Positions 38,732 to 47,746 are shown, counted from the first letter of the stretch. The stretch is 64,000 nucleotides of DNA from Lewinellaceae bacterium (GCA_020636225.1 JACJYI010000008.1:198867-262866), one strand, 5' to 3'. Notes: generated by a model not told the origin, from the sequence alone. Numbers and translations are program-made.

Positions 38732-38739
38732 TACATTTG
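38732..38739 (+). promoter_or_regulatory. TAnnTTTG promoter box for the FAD-oxidase/OstA operon
   Basis: TACATTTG, 23 bases before ATG 38763. It faces the opposite-strand box at 38742-38749, separated by 2 bases. Confidence 0.55.
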
Positions 38740-38741
38740 TG

Positions 38742-38749
38742 CAAAGATA
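38742..38749 (-). promoter_or_regulatory. TAnnTTTG promoter box for the DUF4293 gene
   Basis: The minus strand reads TATCTTTG followed by CACAAATG. It ends 18 bases before ATG 38723. The predicted start of transcription falls inside the plus-strand box. Confidence 0.7.
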
Positions 38750-38762
38750 ATGCCTCTCAGGG

Positions 38763-39932
38763 ATGACGGACGAGCAGTCAACCAACCTGCACTTGCCATT
38801 AGCAGATACCAGTTGCTGGGAAGACACAACCGTGCTTTCACCGGCGGATTACCTGATTGTGGGTGCTGGAATCACCGGGATCAACGCCGCCATTTCGATC
38901 AAGGCGCATGCACCCGCTGCTCGGGTCATTGTCCTTGATCGGGGTAGTTGGGGGGAGGGAGCCAGCTTTCGGAATGCCGGGTTTGCCTGTCTGGGGAGTC
39001 CGACCGAGTTGCTGGCGGACCTTCAGGATGGCCAGGATGATCTGGTATGGCATCTGGTAGAGATGCGCCACAGGGGGCTTCAACAGTTGATTCGTCGAGT
39101 CAGGCCCGGTGCCATGGAGCTGACCCGATGCGGAGGAACCGAATTTTTTTCAAGGGATGAACCTGCTCGTTGGGAGCAGACACTTGACCAGTTGTCCATG
39201 CTGGATCACCACTTGAAACAGATCACTGGAAGGAAGGAACCTCATTTCATACCAACGCAATCGGATGGGGGCTTCCGGAATGGGTTCGGGCAGATCCTGA
39301 TTGCTGATGAGGCCAGGATTCATCCCGGAAAGATGATGATGCGTCTGCATGAAATGGCCAGGTCTCTGGGCGTCATGATCCTGGGAGGCGTTGCGATTAC
39401 AGGTTGGACCAATACGGGTTCGGGTATTGATGTCCAGACCAGTACCGGGCATGTGTGGCACACACGTCGACTGGGGTTGGCGACAAATGGATTTACCCGG
39501 AGACTGATGCCGGAGTTGGAGGTTGTTCCTGCCCGGAATCAGGTCTTCCTGACCCAGCCGATCAGGGGGATTGCCTGGGACAGGTGTTTTCATGCACACC
39601 AGGGATATATCTATGCGCGAAGGGTAGGGGAGCAACTCCTGATCGGCGGGGCCCGTCATATCGATCCGATCGGGGAAACCACGGATGTGCCGGGAACGAC
39701 ACCGGAGATCGAAACTTACTTATTGGACTATCTGAACCGGCATTTTCCTGTTCTCGGGGGGACTTGTTTTGTCAAGCGCTGGAGCGGGACGCTGGGCGTG
39801 GGCAGCAAGAAAATCCCCGTCATTCGCGAAGTCGGGCAGAATATCTTTGCAGCAGTTCGTTTAGGAGGTATGGGAGTCGCCATAGGGACACTGGTCGGTG
39901 AGCAGTTGTCCGAGATGATGCTGAATTCATGA
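38763..39932 (+). CDS. FAD-dependent oxidoreductase (DAO family)
   Basis: A 389-residue D-amino-acid-oxidase/glycine-oxidase-like flavoenzyme. The dinucleotide motif is YLIVGAGITGINAA (about residues 30-43), followed by an acidic residue (VIVLDRG) that binds the FAD ribose, then FRNAGFACLGSP. The C-terminal part has GSKKIPVIREVG and LGGMGVAIGTLVGE, the second FAD contact. The substrate is probably a primary or secondary amine (gamma-glutamylputrescine-oxidase-like enzymes look similar). The stop overlaps the OstA-like gene start in an ATGA. No signal peptide, so cytoplasmic. Confidence 0.87.
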   Translation: MTDEQSTNLHLPLADTSCWEDTTVLSPADYLIVGAGITGINAAISIKAHAPAARVIVLDRGSWGEGASFRNAGFACLGSPTELLADLQDGQDDLVWHLVEMRHRGLQQLIRRVRPGAMELTRCGGTEFFSRDEPARWEQTLDQLSMLDHHLKQITGRKEPHFIPTQSDGGFRNGFGQILIADEARIHPGKMMMRLHEMARSLGVMILGGVAITGWTNTGSGIDVQTSTGHVWHTRRLGLATNGFTRRLMPELEVVPARNQVFLTQPIRGIAWDRCFHAHQGYIYARRVGEQLLIGGARHIDPIGETTDVPGTTPEIETYLLDYLNRHFPVLGGTCFVKRWSGTLGVGSKKIPVIREVGQNIFAAVRLGGMGVAIGTLVGEQLSEMMLNS

Positions 39933-41758
39933 AGGAAATGATGACGACATATTGCCGGTTGGCAGCATTGCTGTGTTCACTGGCACTATCTGTTTCAGGA
40001 ATGGCGCAGGAATCAAAGCCACCCAGGACACAGATCTATATCGTGCACGCGGATGAATGGTATTATGAGGAAGGCGATTCCTCGGTTGTCGATCAGCTCA
40101 GGGGGAATGTCAACGTGCGATATGACAGTGTGTTCCTCTTTTGTGATACCGCATTTATCCATGGGAAGATCCTGAAGGCGATCGGGCATTCTGCCCTGGT
40201 CCAGGGTGATTCCCTGAAGATCTTCGCAGACACTCTGACTTATGACAGTGAATCCGGTCAGGCCGACCTGTTGGGGCGCGTTCTACTGGTCAATGGCAAT
40301 CAACGGTTGCGCACGGACAGTCTGCATTATGATACCCGTACCAAGATCGCGACCTACCTCACCGGGGCATTCCTGGAGAATCTGGCTACCCGGATGTACA
40401 GCCAGCGAGGCGATTATCATGTACAGGAGGAGACGATTTACTTCAGGGACTCGGTTCGGGTTCAGGATCCTCAATTCCGGTTGAAGGCTGATTCCCTGTA
40501 TTACAAGGTCCGGGAGAACAGGGCCTATTTCACGGGGCCTACCTTGATCCGCCAGCAAAAGGCCAACCTGTATTGCGAAGAGGGTTATTATGATCTGGTT
40601 GCTCAGGAGGGACTGTTTACCCGGAATGCCCAGTTTGCCGACAGTACTCGTCAGGCCCAGGCAGATGAGATCTATTATCAGGCTCAACCGGAACGGATAA
40701 TCCTGCGCGGCAAAGGGCTATACCAGGAAGGTTCGCGACTTGTCTCAGGGGATACACTGGATTACACCACATCTTCCGGGGAATTCCTGGTCAGGGGCAA
40801 CGGTTTTTTGCAGGATGGACAGCAGACCATTGAGGCGGAGGGGATCGACTACAATACCCGCACCGAGCGATTCCAGACCCAGGGCCGTGCAAATGTCCAG
40901 GATGGAGCCCAATTCCTGGAAGCGGATCGGATCATGAGTACGGATAGTTCAGAAATGGCCATAGTTGTGGGCAATGTCGTCTGGAGAGATACCTCGGCCA
41001 GGGTGATCCTGACTTGTGATTCAGCCGCGTACCAGCGTTCCGCCGGGTATTTCATGGCCATGGGCAGCCCGCCGTTGCTCATGCAGGTGATCGACGGGGA
41101 TACCCTCTATCTGGTCGCCGACCGCATTCGGGCAGAGCGGGGAGCAGGGGAGGATTCAACCCGTCAGATCCATGCTTACCACCATGTGTTGATCTACAAG
41201 TCCGACCTGCAGGCATCTTGCGATTCCCTGATCTATTCCGAGCGTGATTCCCTCTTCCAGTTCTTCGGGAATCCGGTCATCTGGTCGGATACCTCCCAGT
41301 TTACCGCGGATACCATTTCGATCCGCATGACCGATCAGGCCATTGATTCGATTTTTCTGCGACGGAGGGCCCTGATCCTCAATTCTCCGGACGAACTGTA
41401 TTTCAACCAGATCAAGGGTCGGTTGATCACGGCATCGTTCAACGAGGGAGAATTGGCGAAGATGGATGTGGTGGGGAATGCGGAATCTGTCTATTATGCC
41501 CTGGAGGAGAACGGAGAATATCTGGGTGTCAACACGTCCGTTTGCAGTGAAATGGTCCTCCTGTTTGCCGACAACCAGGTACAGGATATCTACTACCTCA
41601 GAGAGCCTGAATCGGTGATGTACCCGATGGATCAGGTGGACCATGGCAGCCTTCAGTTGGAAGGATTCCGTTGGCGGATCCTGGAGAAACCACTGAGCCT
41701 CCCCGATCTCCTGGCCAAATGGAACACGATCCAACCCGCAATGGTGGAGAGCCAATAA
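39929..41758 (+). CDS. OstA/LptA-like LPS transport protein
   Basis: A 609-residue secreted protein. A signal peptide (about residues 1-25, ending SGMAQ) is followed by repeated OstA/LptA strands: RGNVNVRYDSVFLFCDTAFI, then LLGRVLLVNGNQRLRTDSL and many later VxxDSLxY units, predicting a long beta-jellyroll that shields LPS acyl chains between the membranes. This is much longer than E. coli LptA (185). The family is common in Bacteroidota as an OstA-like protein. Its coupling to the FAD oxidase is probably only operon economy. A bidirectional terminator follows. Confidence 0.9.
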   Translation: MKEMMTTYCRLAALLCSLALSVSGMAQESKPPRTQIYIVHADEWYYEEGDSSVVDQLRGNVNVRYDSVFLFCDTAFIHGKILKAIGHSALVQGDSLKIFADTLTYDSESGQADLLGRVLLVNGNQRLRTDSLHYDTRTKIATYLTGAFLENLATRMYSQRGDYHVQEETIYFRDSVRVQDPQFRLKADSLYYKVRENRAYFTGPTLIRQQKANLYCEEGYYDLVAQEGLFTRNAQFADSTRQAQADEIYYQAQPERIILRGKGLYQEGSRLVSGDTLDYTTSSGEFLVRGNGFLQDGQQTIEAEGIDYNTRTERFQTQGRANVQDGAQFLEADRIMSTDSSEMAIVVGNVVWRDTSARVILTCDSAAYQRSAGYFMAMGSPPLLMQVIDGDTLYLVADRIRAERGAGEDSTRQIHAYHHVLIYKSDLQASCDSLIYSERDSLFQFFGNPVIWSDTSQFTADTISIRMTDQAIDSIFLRRRALILNSPDELYFNQIKGRLITASFNEGELAKMDVVGNAESVYYALEENGEYLGVNTSVCSEMVLLFADNQVQDIYYLREPESVMYPMDQVDHGSLQLEGFRWRILEKPLSLPDLLAKWNTIQPAMVESQ

Positions 41759-41792
41759 AAAAGGGATGATCCAATTGGATCATCCCTTTTTA
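41757..41792. terminator. Bidirectional intrinsic terminator
   Basis: A perfect 14-base stem, AAAAGGGATGATCC (41759-41772) and GGATCATCCCTTTT (41777-41790), with loop AATT. A/T runs on both sides let it serve the OstA-like gene (+) and the L27 gene (-). Confidence 0.92.
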
Positions 41793-41814
41793 TTTTGAAC
41801 TGCTGGTCGACTGA

Positions 41815-42498
41815 TTAGGCTTCCCGTCCACCCTGCAGACGGTCCTGCAATTCCTTCAGGGCATCCCAGTCGCCAGATGCAGCGATCTTGGCCTGGGCTG
41901 GCCAGGTGGTCGGATCATGCATTTGGTATCTTGCACCGGCAGCATGGAGGATTTCCCGGATCTTTTCAGCATCCGTCTCACCCATGATGGCCAGGGTAGT
42001 AATGCCGCCTTCCTTGAGGAGCTGCTCGATCTTCGGACCAACACCTTCGACGATCTTCAGGTCATCTGCCTTGATCGCTTTCCCGGATTTTTTGGCGGGA
42101 GCCTCTGCCGTTGGTTCGGTGTTGGGCTCGGCAGGTGCTGGTTCAGCAGGTGCTTCCTTTGCCTCTACCGGTGCCGGTGCGGGCTTCGGAGCCGGAGCTG
42201 CCTTGGCAGCCTTTGGCGGAGCTGCCTTTTCAGCGACCTCGGCCATATCCGGAAGAATGTTCACGTAGGTCCGATCCTTGCGGCCAGTGCGGAAGGTAAC
42301 CACACCGTCTGCCAGGGCAAACAAGGTATAATCCTTGCCCATGCCTACATTCTCACCCGGGTGGAACTTGGTGCCCCGCTGACGAATGATGATATTTCCC
42401 GCACGGGCATCCTGCCCGCCGAAGATCTTGACGCCAAGTCGTTTGCTTTTACTGTCGCGTCCGTTGTCTGAACTACCTACCCCTTTCTTGTGAGCCAT
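41815..42498 (-). CDS. rpmA: 50S ribosomal protein L27 fused to a helix-hairpin-helix domain
   Basis: Residues 1-84 are a complete L27 (MAHKKGVGSSDNGRDSKSKR, GGQDARAGNIIIRQRGTKFH), the protein whose N-terminal tail reaches the peptidyl transferase centre. It continues without a stop through an Ala/Pro/Glu-rich linker (about 85-142) into a helix-hairpin-helix-like domain (about 144-190, IVEGVGPKIEQLLKEGGI) ending in HDPTTWPAQAKIAASGDWD. In other Bacteroidota I know this C-terminal domain as an extension of L21, not L27. Total 227 residues against the usual 85-90. It lies 21 bases after rplU. Confidence 0.93.
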   Translation of the reverse strand: MAHKKGVGSSDNGRDSKSKRLGVKIFGGQDARAGNIIIRQRGTKFHPGENVGMGKDYTLFALADGVVTFRTGRKDRTYVNILPDMAEVAEKAAPPKAAKAAPAPKPAPAPVEAKEAPAEPAPAEPNTEPTAEAPAKKSGKAIKADDLKIVEGVGPKIEQLLKEGGITTLAIMGETDAEKIREILHAAGARYQMHDPTTWPAQAKIAASGDWDALKELQDRLQGGREA

Positions 42499-42519
42499 GG
42501 TCGGTTGGTTTTTTCTGAA

Positions 42520-42831
42520 TTAAACATTAATGGATTCAACCTTGATCTTGGTGAACCGTTGACGGTGGCCGTTCTTGACCCGGTATCCCTTCCGTCTTTT
42601 CTTCTTGAAAACAATCACTTTGTCACCTTTCTGATGTCCAATGACCGAGGCATTTACCTTGGCACCTGATACATAGGGTTTTCCAACCGTGACCTGACCG
42701 TTGTTTTCGGTGAGCAGGACTTCCGCAAAGGAGAGGTTGTCTCCTTCGCTTGCCTCCAGCTGGTGGACGAAGAGCTCTTGCCCTTCCTCGACTTTGAATT
42801 GCTGACCAGCAATAGTGACAATAGCGAACAT
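42520..42831 (-). CDS. rplU: 50S ribosomal protein L21
   Basis: A 103-residue L21 of plain length (MFAIVTIAGQQFKVEEGQEL; GDKVIVFKKKRRKGYRVKNG; HRQRFTKIKVESI). It has no C-terminal extension, in contrast with many Bacteroidota L21 proteins; that extension seems to sit on the next gene, rpmA. It is the first gene of the rplU-rpmA operon. Confidence 0.96.
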   Translation of the reverse strand: MFAIVTIAGQQFKVEEGQELFVHQLEASEGDNLSFAEVLLTENNGQVTVGKPYVSGAKVNASVIGHQKGDKVIVFKKKRRKGYRVKNGHRQRFTKIKVESINV

Positions 42832-42854
42832 AGTTGAGTTATTTTTAGCGGCTG

Positions 42855-42862
42855 CAAAGATA
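42855..42862 (-). promoter_or_regulatory. TAnnTTTG promoter box for rplU-rpmA
   Basis: The minus strand reads TATCTTTG then CAGCCGC. It ends 23 bases before the rplU ATG. Confidence 0.75.
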
Positions 42863-42908
42863 ATACTTCATTCGCTGAAATCCAAAGGATAAGCGTGAAA
42901 GCAATCCC

Positions 42909-44201
42909 TTAAATGTAATCCTTGAGAAGGAAGGAACGATGCAGCCGGTTTCGCCCCCTGGCGATGGTCAGGTGAATCTTCTTGCCTTCCTCCATCCTGA
43001 ATCGCTTGGTCAACCCGTCCAGCCCAAAGAAACTGACCGGCCATCTCCTGTATGACTTGATGATATCCCCGGGGCGGATATCGGCAAAAAAGGCCGGAGA
43101 TCCCGGAATGACCTCCTGTACCATGATCGTGTTGAGATCAAAGCCGGAACTGATCAGAAACAGTCCGCTGCGGTCAATGGGAAACGGATCGGCATAATCG
43201 CCATTCGGACGGATGAGCATCCGTTCTCGGGGATAATCCAGTACCAGATCGAACCGGTCCAGGACCAGATTGCCCAGAATGCCCTGCCTGCCCTGTAAGT
43301 GCGTGGTATCTGGATAGAGACTGATGTCCTGAAAACTGCCCACCAGGTTGTTCATGGGAAATGGCCCCATGTGCACTTGCTGGATCCTGCCCTTGGCGCC
43401 GGTAAGGAATCCACCGAGTCCTACGCCCAGGATTCCCTGCACGACGTTGGCCGGCAAGGAAATGGCCGGGTGACTGTTGGTGAGCAGCAACAAGGGCAGG
43501 GCAGCCCCGGTATCAAGAAGATATTTGAAAGCAGTCGATGGGGTATTCTCGTGGATCCTGGTGGACAGGCTGAGATAGGGTTTGTTCCGATGCAGCGTCA
43601 ACGGTATCTCAGCATAGTCCTCCTTGGGATGGAATGACCCGGGTTTGATGAACTCCACGTAGTGACGCTCGTAGTTGATCCGCAGGACGAAATGGTGAAG
43701 AATATCCGCCCCCAGGATCCCGTGAATGGGTGATCCGGTGAAATAGTTGATCTGGAAGTAGTCTTCCACGGTGACCAGGATGTCACGGTGGAGCAGGTTC
43801 ATTCGTTTGATTTCCATGGATACATCCCGGATCAGCAGCGCTTTGATGATGGTCTGCATGTCAGAACCGATCATCTGATACTCCCGATCATAGGGCAACT
43901 TCAGCAGGTCGCTGATGGCCTTTTGGGTGAGGATGGTGTATTCGGATCCGGTGTCCAGGATAAATCGAAGGGGCAGGATCCGTTCGAACATCAGGTCGAT
44001 GACCAGAAATCCGTTTTCATAGGTAAAGGGGACCCGAACCACGTTTCCCGGCATCTCCAGGATGGAAGGCGTGTTTGCTGGTTGGGCAGAAACTCCGACA
44101 CAAGGCAATGACAAACCCAATGTCAGGCAAGCGGCCCATATCCATGCGGCGAAGCGGCATGTGCGGACGATCAGCAGGAATGTACGGGTAGTCAGCATCA
44201 C
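42909..44201 (-). CDS. Secreted retropepsin-like aspartic protease with PDZ domain
   Basis: A 430-residue secreted protein. After a signal peptide (about 1-39, ending VSAQ) come two retropepsin-like halves with active-site triplets: Asp83 in ILDTGSEYTIL and Asp230 in LLDTGAALPLLLL. Each half has a following hydrophobic-Gly flap-like segment (GILGADIL and GILGNLVLD). A C-terminal PDZ domain (about 350-420, VIPGSPAFFADIRPGDII) may bring in substrates. Viral retropepsins need two chains; here one chain may supply both aspartates. It lies 8 bases after the PLP decarboxylase, probably one operon. Confidence 0.87.
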   Translation of the reverse strand: MMLTTRTFLLIVRTCRFAAWIWAACLTLGLSLPCVGVSAQPANTPSILEMPGNVVRVPFTYENGFLVIDLMFERILPLRFILDTGSEYTILTQKAISDLLKLPYDREYQMIGSDMQTIIKALLIRDVSMEIKRMNLLHRDILVTVEDYFQINYFTGSPIHGILGADILHHFVLRINYERHYVEFIKPGSFHPKEDYAEIPLTLHRNKPYLSLSTRIHENTPSTAFKYLLDTGAALPLLLLTNSHPAISLPANVVQGILGVGLGGFLTGAKGRIQQVHMGPFPMNNLVGSFQDISLYPDTTHLQGRQGILGNLVLDRFDLVLDYPRERMLIRPNGDYADPFPIDRSGLFLISSGFDLNTIMVQEVIPGSPAFFADIRPGDIIKSYRRWPVSFFGLDGLTKRFRMEEGKKIHLTIARGRNRLHRSFLLKDYI

Positions 44202-44209
44202 AAGCGAAC

Positions 44210-45694
44210 TTACTCATTTTCAGGCAGATCCTCAACGATCTCTCTCAGGAGGTCAAGCGTGGCCTCGATATGCCGCAACTTGGTCCGGAAACTCAGGACT
44301 GCCAACCGGATCCAAACCTGGCCATCGATGGTGGTGGATGACAGGAACACACGTCCGTCAGCATGGATCCGTTCCATGATCCGTTGGTTGATCCGATTGT
44401 GATCCTGCCCGGGTGGCGCCCATCTGAAATGAGTGACCGACAACTGCGGAGTGGGGCCGACGGCAAAGCCGAGGTCCTGGACGGCCAGATGAAAATATTG
44501 ACACAGCGCTGCCTTTTCGGCCAATGCGTCCGAAAAGACCCGGGTGCCGAACAGTTTCAGGGCCAGGTACATGCGCAACCCCCGAAAATGCTTGGTCAGT
44601 TCCGGGCTCAGGTCAGCAGGTGACCACCCCAGATTGGCCTGGTTGGCATCCTGCATGTAGTTGGCCTGATAATACTGGCTGGCAAACAATTGCTGGATAT
44701 CCCGGACCAGGACGGCCCCTGTGCCATACGGCAGGAACAGACCTTTGTGCGGATCAATGACCAGCGAGTCAGCCCGGTGGATGCCCGACAGGGCAGGTCG
44801 CAGCTCGGGGACCATGTAAAAGAACCCGCCATAGGCAGCATCGATATGGAACCAGAGCTGTTCCCTTGCAGCGATATCGGCCAGGTCATCCAGCGGATCG
44901 ATACTACCGGTATCCGTCGTACCGGCCGACCCGATGATCATGAAAGGGATGCGTCCTTCAGCCCGATCGGTGGTGATCAGATCCCGGAGATGGTCTGGTC
45001 GGATGCGCTGTCGCTCGTCCAGGTCAACCTCCCTGAGCAGGCTGTAGCCAAGACCGGCAATTCGCAAGGCTTTATGCAGACAATGGTGCATCCTGGCTGA
45101 CCCGTAGATGACCAGGCGTTCATAGTCGGACGGCCGGACCTGACGGGCATCCCGGGCTGTGGTAATGGCAATGAGATTGGCGATGGAGCCGCCACTGGTC
45201 AGATTGCCGCCAGTGGTGGAAGGCATGTCGAACAAAGTGGCCATCCAGTCGATCAGGAAGTGTTCCAGGGCAACGGCACCCGGATTGGCGAAAGCTATCC
45301 CGGCATAGCGATTGGTCACGGCAGCCAGCAAATCGCCGAGAGCCGCCGGCAGGACACCTCCTCCGGGGATATAGCCCAGATGTCCTCCCGAAGCTGGGTT
45401 GATGCCCGGCTGATCGACATCCTGTTCAAGCTCGCGGAGAACTTCAGAAAGCAACGTGCCTTCATCTTCCAGATGAAAGGACCACGGTGTATGGTGAAGG
45501 GGATCGGTGATCCGCTGCTGATAGGCGTTGCCGGTATCGGTTTTCTGGATGAATGACTCCGTATATGCATGGACTTCGTCCATCCATTGATGCCATTGCT
45601 CCGGTGAAGGTTCCATCAGTGCCGTGCGTTCATGATAGTTCCGGATGGTGTCCAGCAGGTGGTTCTTTTGTTCAGATCTGGGTGAGGTATCCAT
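44210..45694 (-). CDS. PLP-dependent group II amino acid decarboxylase
   Basis: A 494-residue decarboxylase of the aromatic-amino-acid/glutamate decarboxylase fold. Features: GGHLGYIPGGG near the substrate site, TSGGSIANLIA (phosphate binding), the PLP-contacting HIDAAYGGFFYMVPE and the Schiff-base lysine in DPHKGLFLPYGTG. The substrate could be an aromatic amino acid, diaminobutyrate or aspartate; it cannot be decided from sequence. ATG 45694 (MDTSPRSEQ) is preferred over a longer frame to 45769. The gene precedes the protease gene with 8 bases between. Confidence 0.9.
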   Translation of the reverse strand: MDTSPRSEQKNHLLDTIRNYHERTALMEPSPEQWHQWMDEVHAYTESFIQKTDTGNAYQQRITDPLHHTPWSFHLEDEGTLLSEVLRELEQDVDQPGINPASGGHLGYIPGGGVLPAALGDLLAAVTNRYAGIAFANPGAVALEHFLIDWMATLFDMPSTTGGNLTSGGSIANLIAITTARDARQVRPSDYERLVIYGSARMHHCLHKALRIAGLGYSLLREVDLDERQRIRPDHLRDLITTDRAEGRIPFMIIGSAGTTDTGSIDPLDDLADIAAREQLWFHIDAAYGGFFYMVPELRPALSGIHRADSLVIDPHKGLFLPYGTGAVLVRDIQQLFASQYYQANYMQDANQANLGWSPADLSPELTKHFRGLRMYLALKLFGTRVFSDALAEKAALCQYFHLAVQDLGFAVGPTPQLSVTHFRWAPPGQDHNRINQRIMERIHADGRVFLSSTTIDGQVWIRLAVLSFRTKLRHIEATLDLLREIVEDLPENE

Positions 45695-45792
45695 GCGTCC
45701 TGGTGAATGGTCAAATGAGAAATGTGAAATTCCTGACAAAGACGGTAACTTACAGCCTCTAAAACGCATTATCGATAAAAAAGTCTTCCGCT

Positions 45793-46380
45793 ATGCGCAA
45801 CAGATCCATCCTGTCATTTCTTTTCATATTCACTTTCCTCTGTGTCCAGGCGCAGGTGAAGTATACCATCCAGCTGGAACGACCGACCTCGGTCTCGGAC
45901 AGTGAATTGACCGATCTGTTCAAGGAATATGGAGATATCCGGCAGGTACAGGTGAGTGGAAATCGACTGGTCTTGACCGTGCCTTCCGAAGAGGACTATC
46001 CCATTTCGGCCATTCGCGACATCCTGGCAGAAAAGCAGGTTGCTGCTGTGGAATACAATACCCAGCCCGGAACATTCACCAATGCATCCAAAAAGAATCT
46101 GGAGACGGTCAAGTTGAAGGTCTATGGGAATTGTGGCATGTGCAAGGACCGCATTGAACGGGCCGCACGTTCCGTCAAGGGAGTCGTGATGGCCAGCTGG
46201 AATGAGGATTCCCAACAATTGGTTCTGAAATACCTGCCCGCCAAGACCAACGTGGACTCGATCACCCGGGCCATTCTGGCTGTCGGGCACGATGTCGGTG
46301 ACCAGCGTGCGGATGACAAGGTCTACGAATCCTTGCATTCCTGCTGTAAATATGATCGTCCAACGGGTACCAGGAAGTAG
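45793..46380 (+). CDS. Secreted heavy-metal-associated domain protein
   Basis: A 195-residue periplasmic protein with a signal peptide (1-20, ending VQA). Two ferredoxin-like halves are visible: a first one without cysteines (about 22-95) and an HMA domain with the metal site GNCGMC (Cys114 and Cys117, about 105-175). The C-terminus carries a further LHSCCKY (about 182-188), a cysteine pair common in Bacteroidota members. It probably chaperones copper or zinc outside the inner membrane. The APC permease gene starts 11 bases downstream. Confidence 0.87.
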   Translation: MRNRSILSFLFIFTFLCVQAQVKYTIQLERPTSVSDSELTDLFKEYGDIRQVQVSGNRLVLTVPSEEDYPISAIRDILAEKQVAAVEYNTQPGTFTNASKKNLETVKLKVYGNCGMCKDRIERAARSVKGVVMASWNEDSQQLVLKYLPAKTNVDSITRAILAVGHDVGDQRADDKVYESLHSCCKYDRPTGTRK

Positions 46381-46391
46381 TTTCCAGACAG

Positions 46392-47708
46392 ATGGCCGAT
46401 ACGCAAACGCTTCGCCGGGAGATCGGGGTGCTCCCGCTGGCGCTGATCGCCATTGGGGCGTGTATCGGTTCCGGTATCTTCCTGACCCCGAGTGACATTG
46501 CCCAAAAAGTGCCGGATGAAGGCGGGATACTGCTTGCCTGGGTGATCGGAGGACTGGTGGCACTGACCGGATCGCTCACCTTTGCGGAATTGGGCAGCCG
46601 CATTGATGCCAATGGTGGTGTCTATGCCTATCTCAAGACCTGTTATGGTGATGCTGTGGCATTCCTGTATGGTTGGATCACCCTGACGGTAATCACCTCC
46701 GGGGCGATCGCTGCTTTAGTGCTGGCTTGTGCCCGCTATCTCGATTATCTCTACCCACTCGGGCCGGAAGGAATTCCATTGGCCGGCACGGTTATCCTTA
46801 TCCTGCTCACCTGGATCAACATTCGCGGCGTCAAAGCAGGGGCATCTGTCGCCTCCACCCTGACCCTGCTGAAGATCATGGGCATCCTGCTCATCATTGC
46901 GGCCGGTGCCTGGTACTGGCTGTCGGTTGGAGGGGTGGAAGGTTCTCATGAACATTCCTCTTGGGGCATATCGGGCCTGGCGCTTGCTCTTGTGGGTGTA
47001 TTCTGGTCCTACGGTGGATGGCATCACGCATCCTACCTGGCAGGCGAAGTCATCCAGCCTTCGCGCACAGTGCCCCGTGCTATGGTCATCGGGGCCATTG
47101 TGGTCACCTCCATCTACGTCACCGCCAACTGGGCCTACCTGCAGTTATTGGGCCCCGCTGGCATGGCGGGATCCTCCGCTGTGGCAGCGGATGCCGTGGG
47201 GCAGTTGGTAGGGAAGGGAGGGCTCCTCATCGCCATTCTCATCATCATCTCCACGCTGGGTACCGCCAGTATCTATACTCTGTCAGCGCCGAGAGTCTAT
47301 TTCAGCATGAGCAGGGACAGGTCCTTTTTTCCTCAATTGGCCATGATCCATCCCTGGTTCCAGACCCCACATGTCGCGATCCTGCTCCAGTCGGGTTGGG
47401 CAATCGTCCTTCTCTGGTTCTGGAACACGTTTGAGAATCTGATCGCCTATGTAGTCTTCATGGATGTGATCTTCATGGCCATGGCCGCGGCCGGGATCTT
47501 CATCATTCGCAGGCGTCATACCAGTGAGCCGGCTTATACAGTCCCGCTTTATCCGCTGGTCCCCCTGACCTACATCGGCATCTGTATCTGGTTCCTGGTC
47601 ACCCTGATCATCAGTCAGCCGGAGCAAGCCTGGGCCGGGCTGATCCTGTGCGGTCTCGGTGTACCAGTCTTTCTCTGGTTTCGGCGATCCAACGCCATAT
47701 CCCTGTAA
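46392..47708 (+). CDS. APC family amino acid permease
   Basis: A 438-residue secondary transporter with about 12 membrane helices. The first helix carries the superfamily motif IGACIGSGIFLTPSD (substrate and Na+/H+ site), and LVGVFWSYGGWHHASYLAGE in helix 6 is typical of LAT-like members. The substrate is probably a neutral or aromatic amino acid, or an exchange partner of the nearby decarboxylase, but the two are on opposite strands. The start ATG at 46392 is 11 bases after the HMA protein, so the pair may be cotranscribed. Confidence 0.92.
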   Translation: MADTQTLRREIGVLPLALIAIGACIGSGIFLTPSDIAQKVPDEGGILLAWVIGGLVALTGSLTFAELGSRIDANGGVYAYLKTCYGDAVAFLYGWITLTVITSGAIAALVLACARYLDYLYPLGPEGIPLAGTVILILLTWINIRGVKAGASVASTLTLLKIMGILLIIAAGAWYWLSVGGVEGSHEHSSWGISGLALALVGVFWSYGGWHHASYLAGEVIQPSRTVPRAMVIGAIVVTSIYVTANWAYLQLLGPAGMAGSSAVAADAVGQLVGKGGLLIAILIIISTLGTASIYTLSAPRVYFSMSRDRSFFPQLAMIHPWFQTPHVAILLQSGWAIVLLWFWNTFENLIAYVVFMDVIFMAMAAAGIFIIRRRHTSEPAYTVPLYPLVPLTYIGICIWFLVTLIISQPEQAWAGLILCGLGVPVFLWFRRSNAISL

Positions 47709-47724
47709 TGACCGGTTCATGCCT

Positions 47725-47732
47725 TACCTTTG
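47725..47732 (+). promoter_or_regulatory. TAnnTTTG promoter box for the 765-residue surface protein
   Basis: TACCTTTG lies 14 bases before the ATG at 47747, and 17 bases after the permease stop. Confidence 0.65.
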
Positions 47733-47746
47733 AACGCATCACTCTG

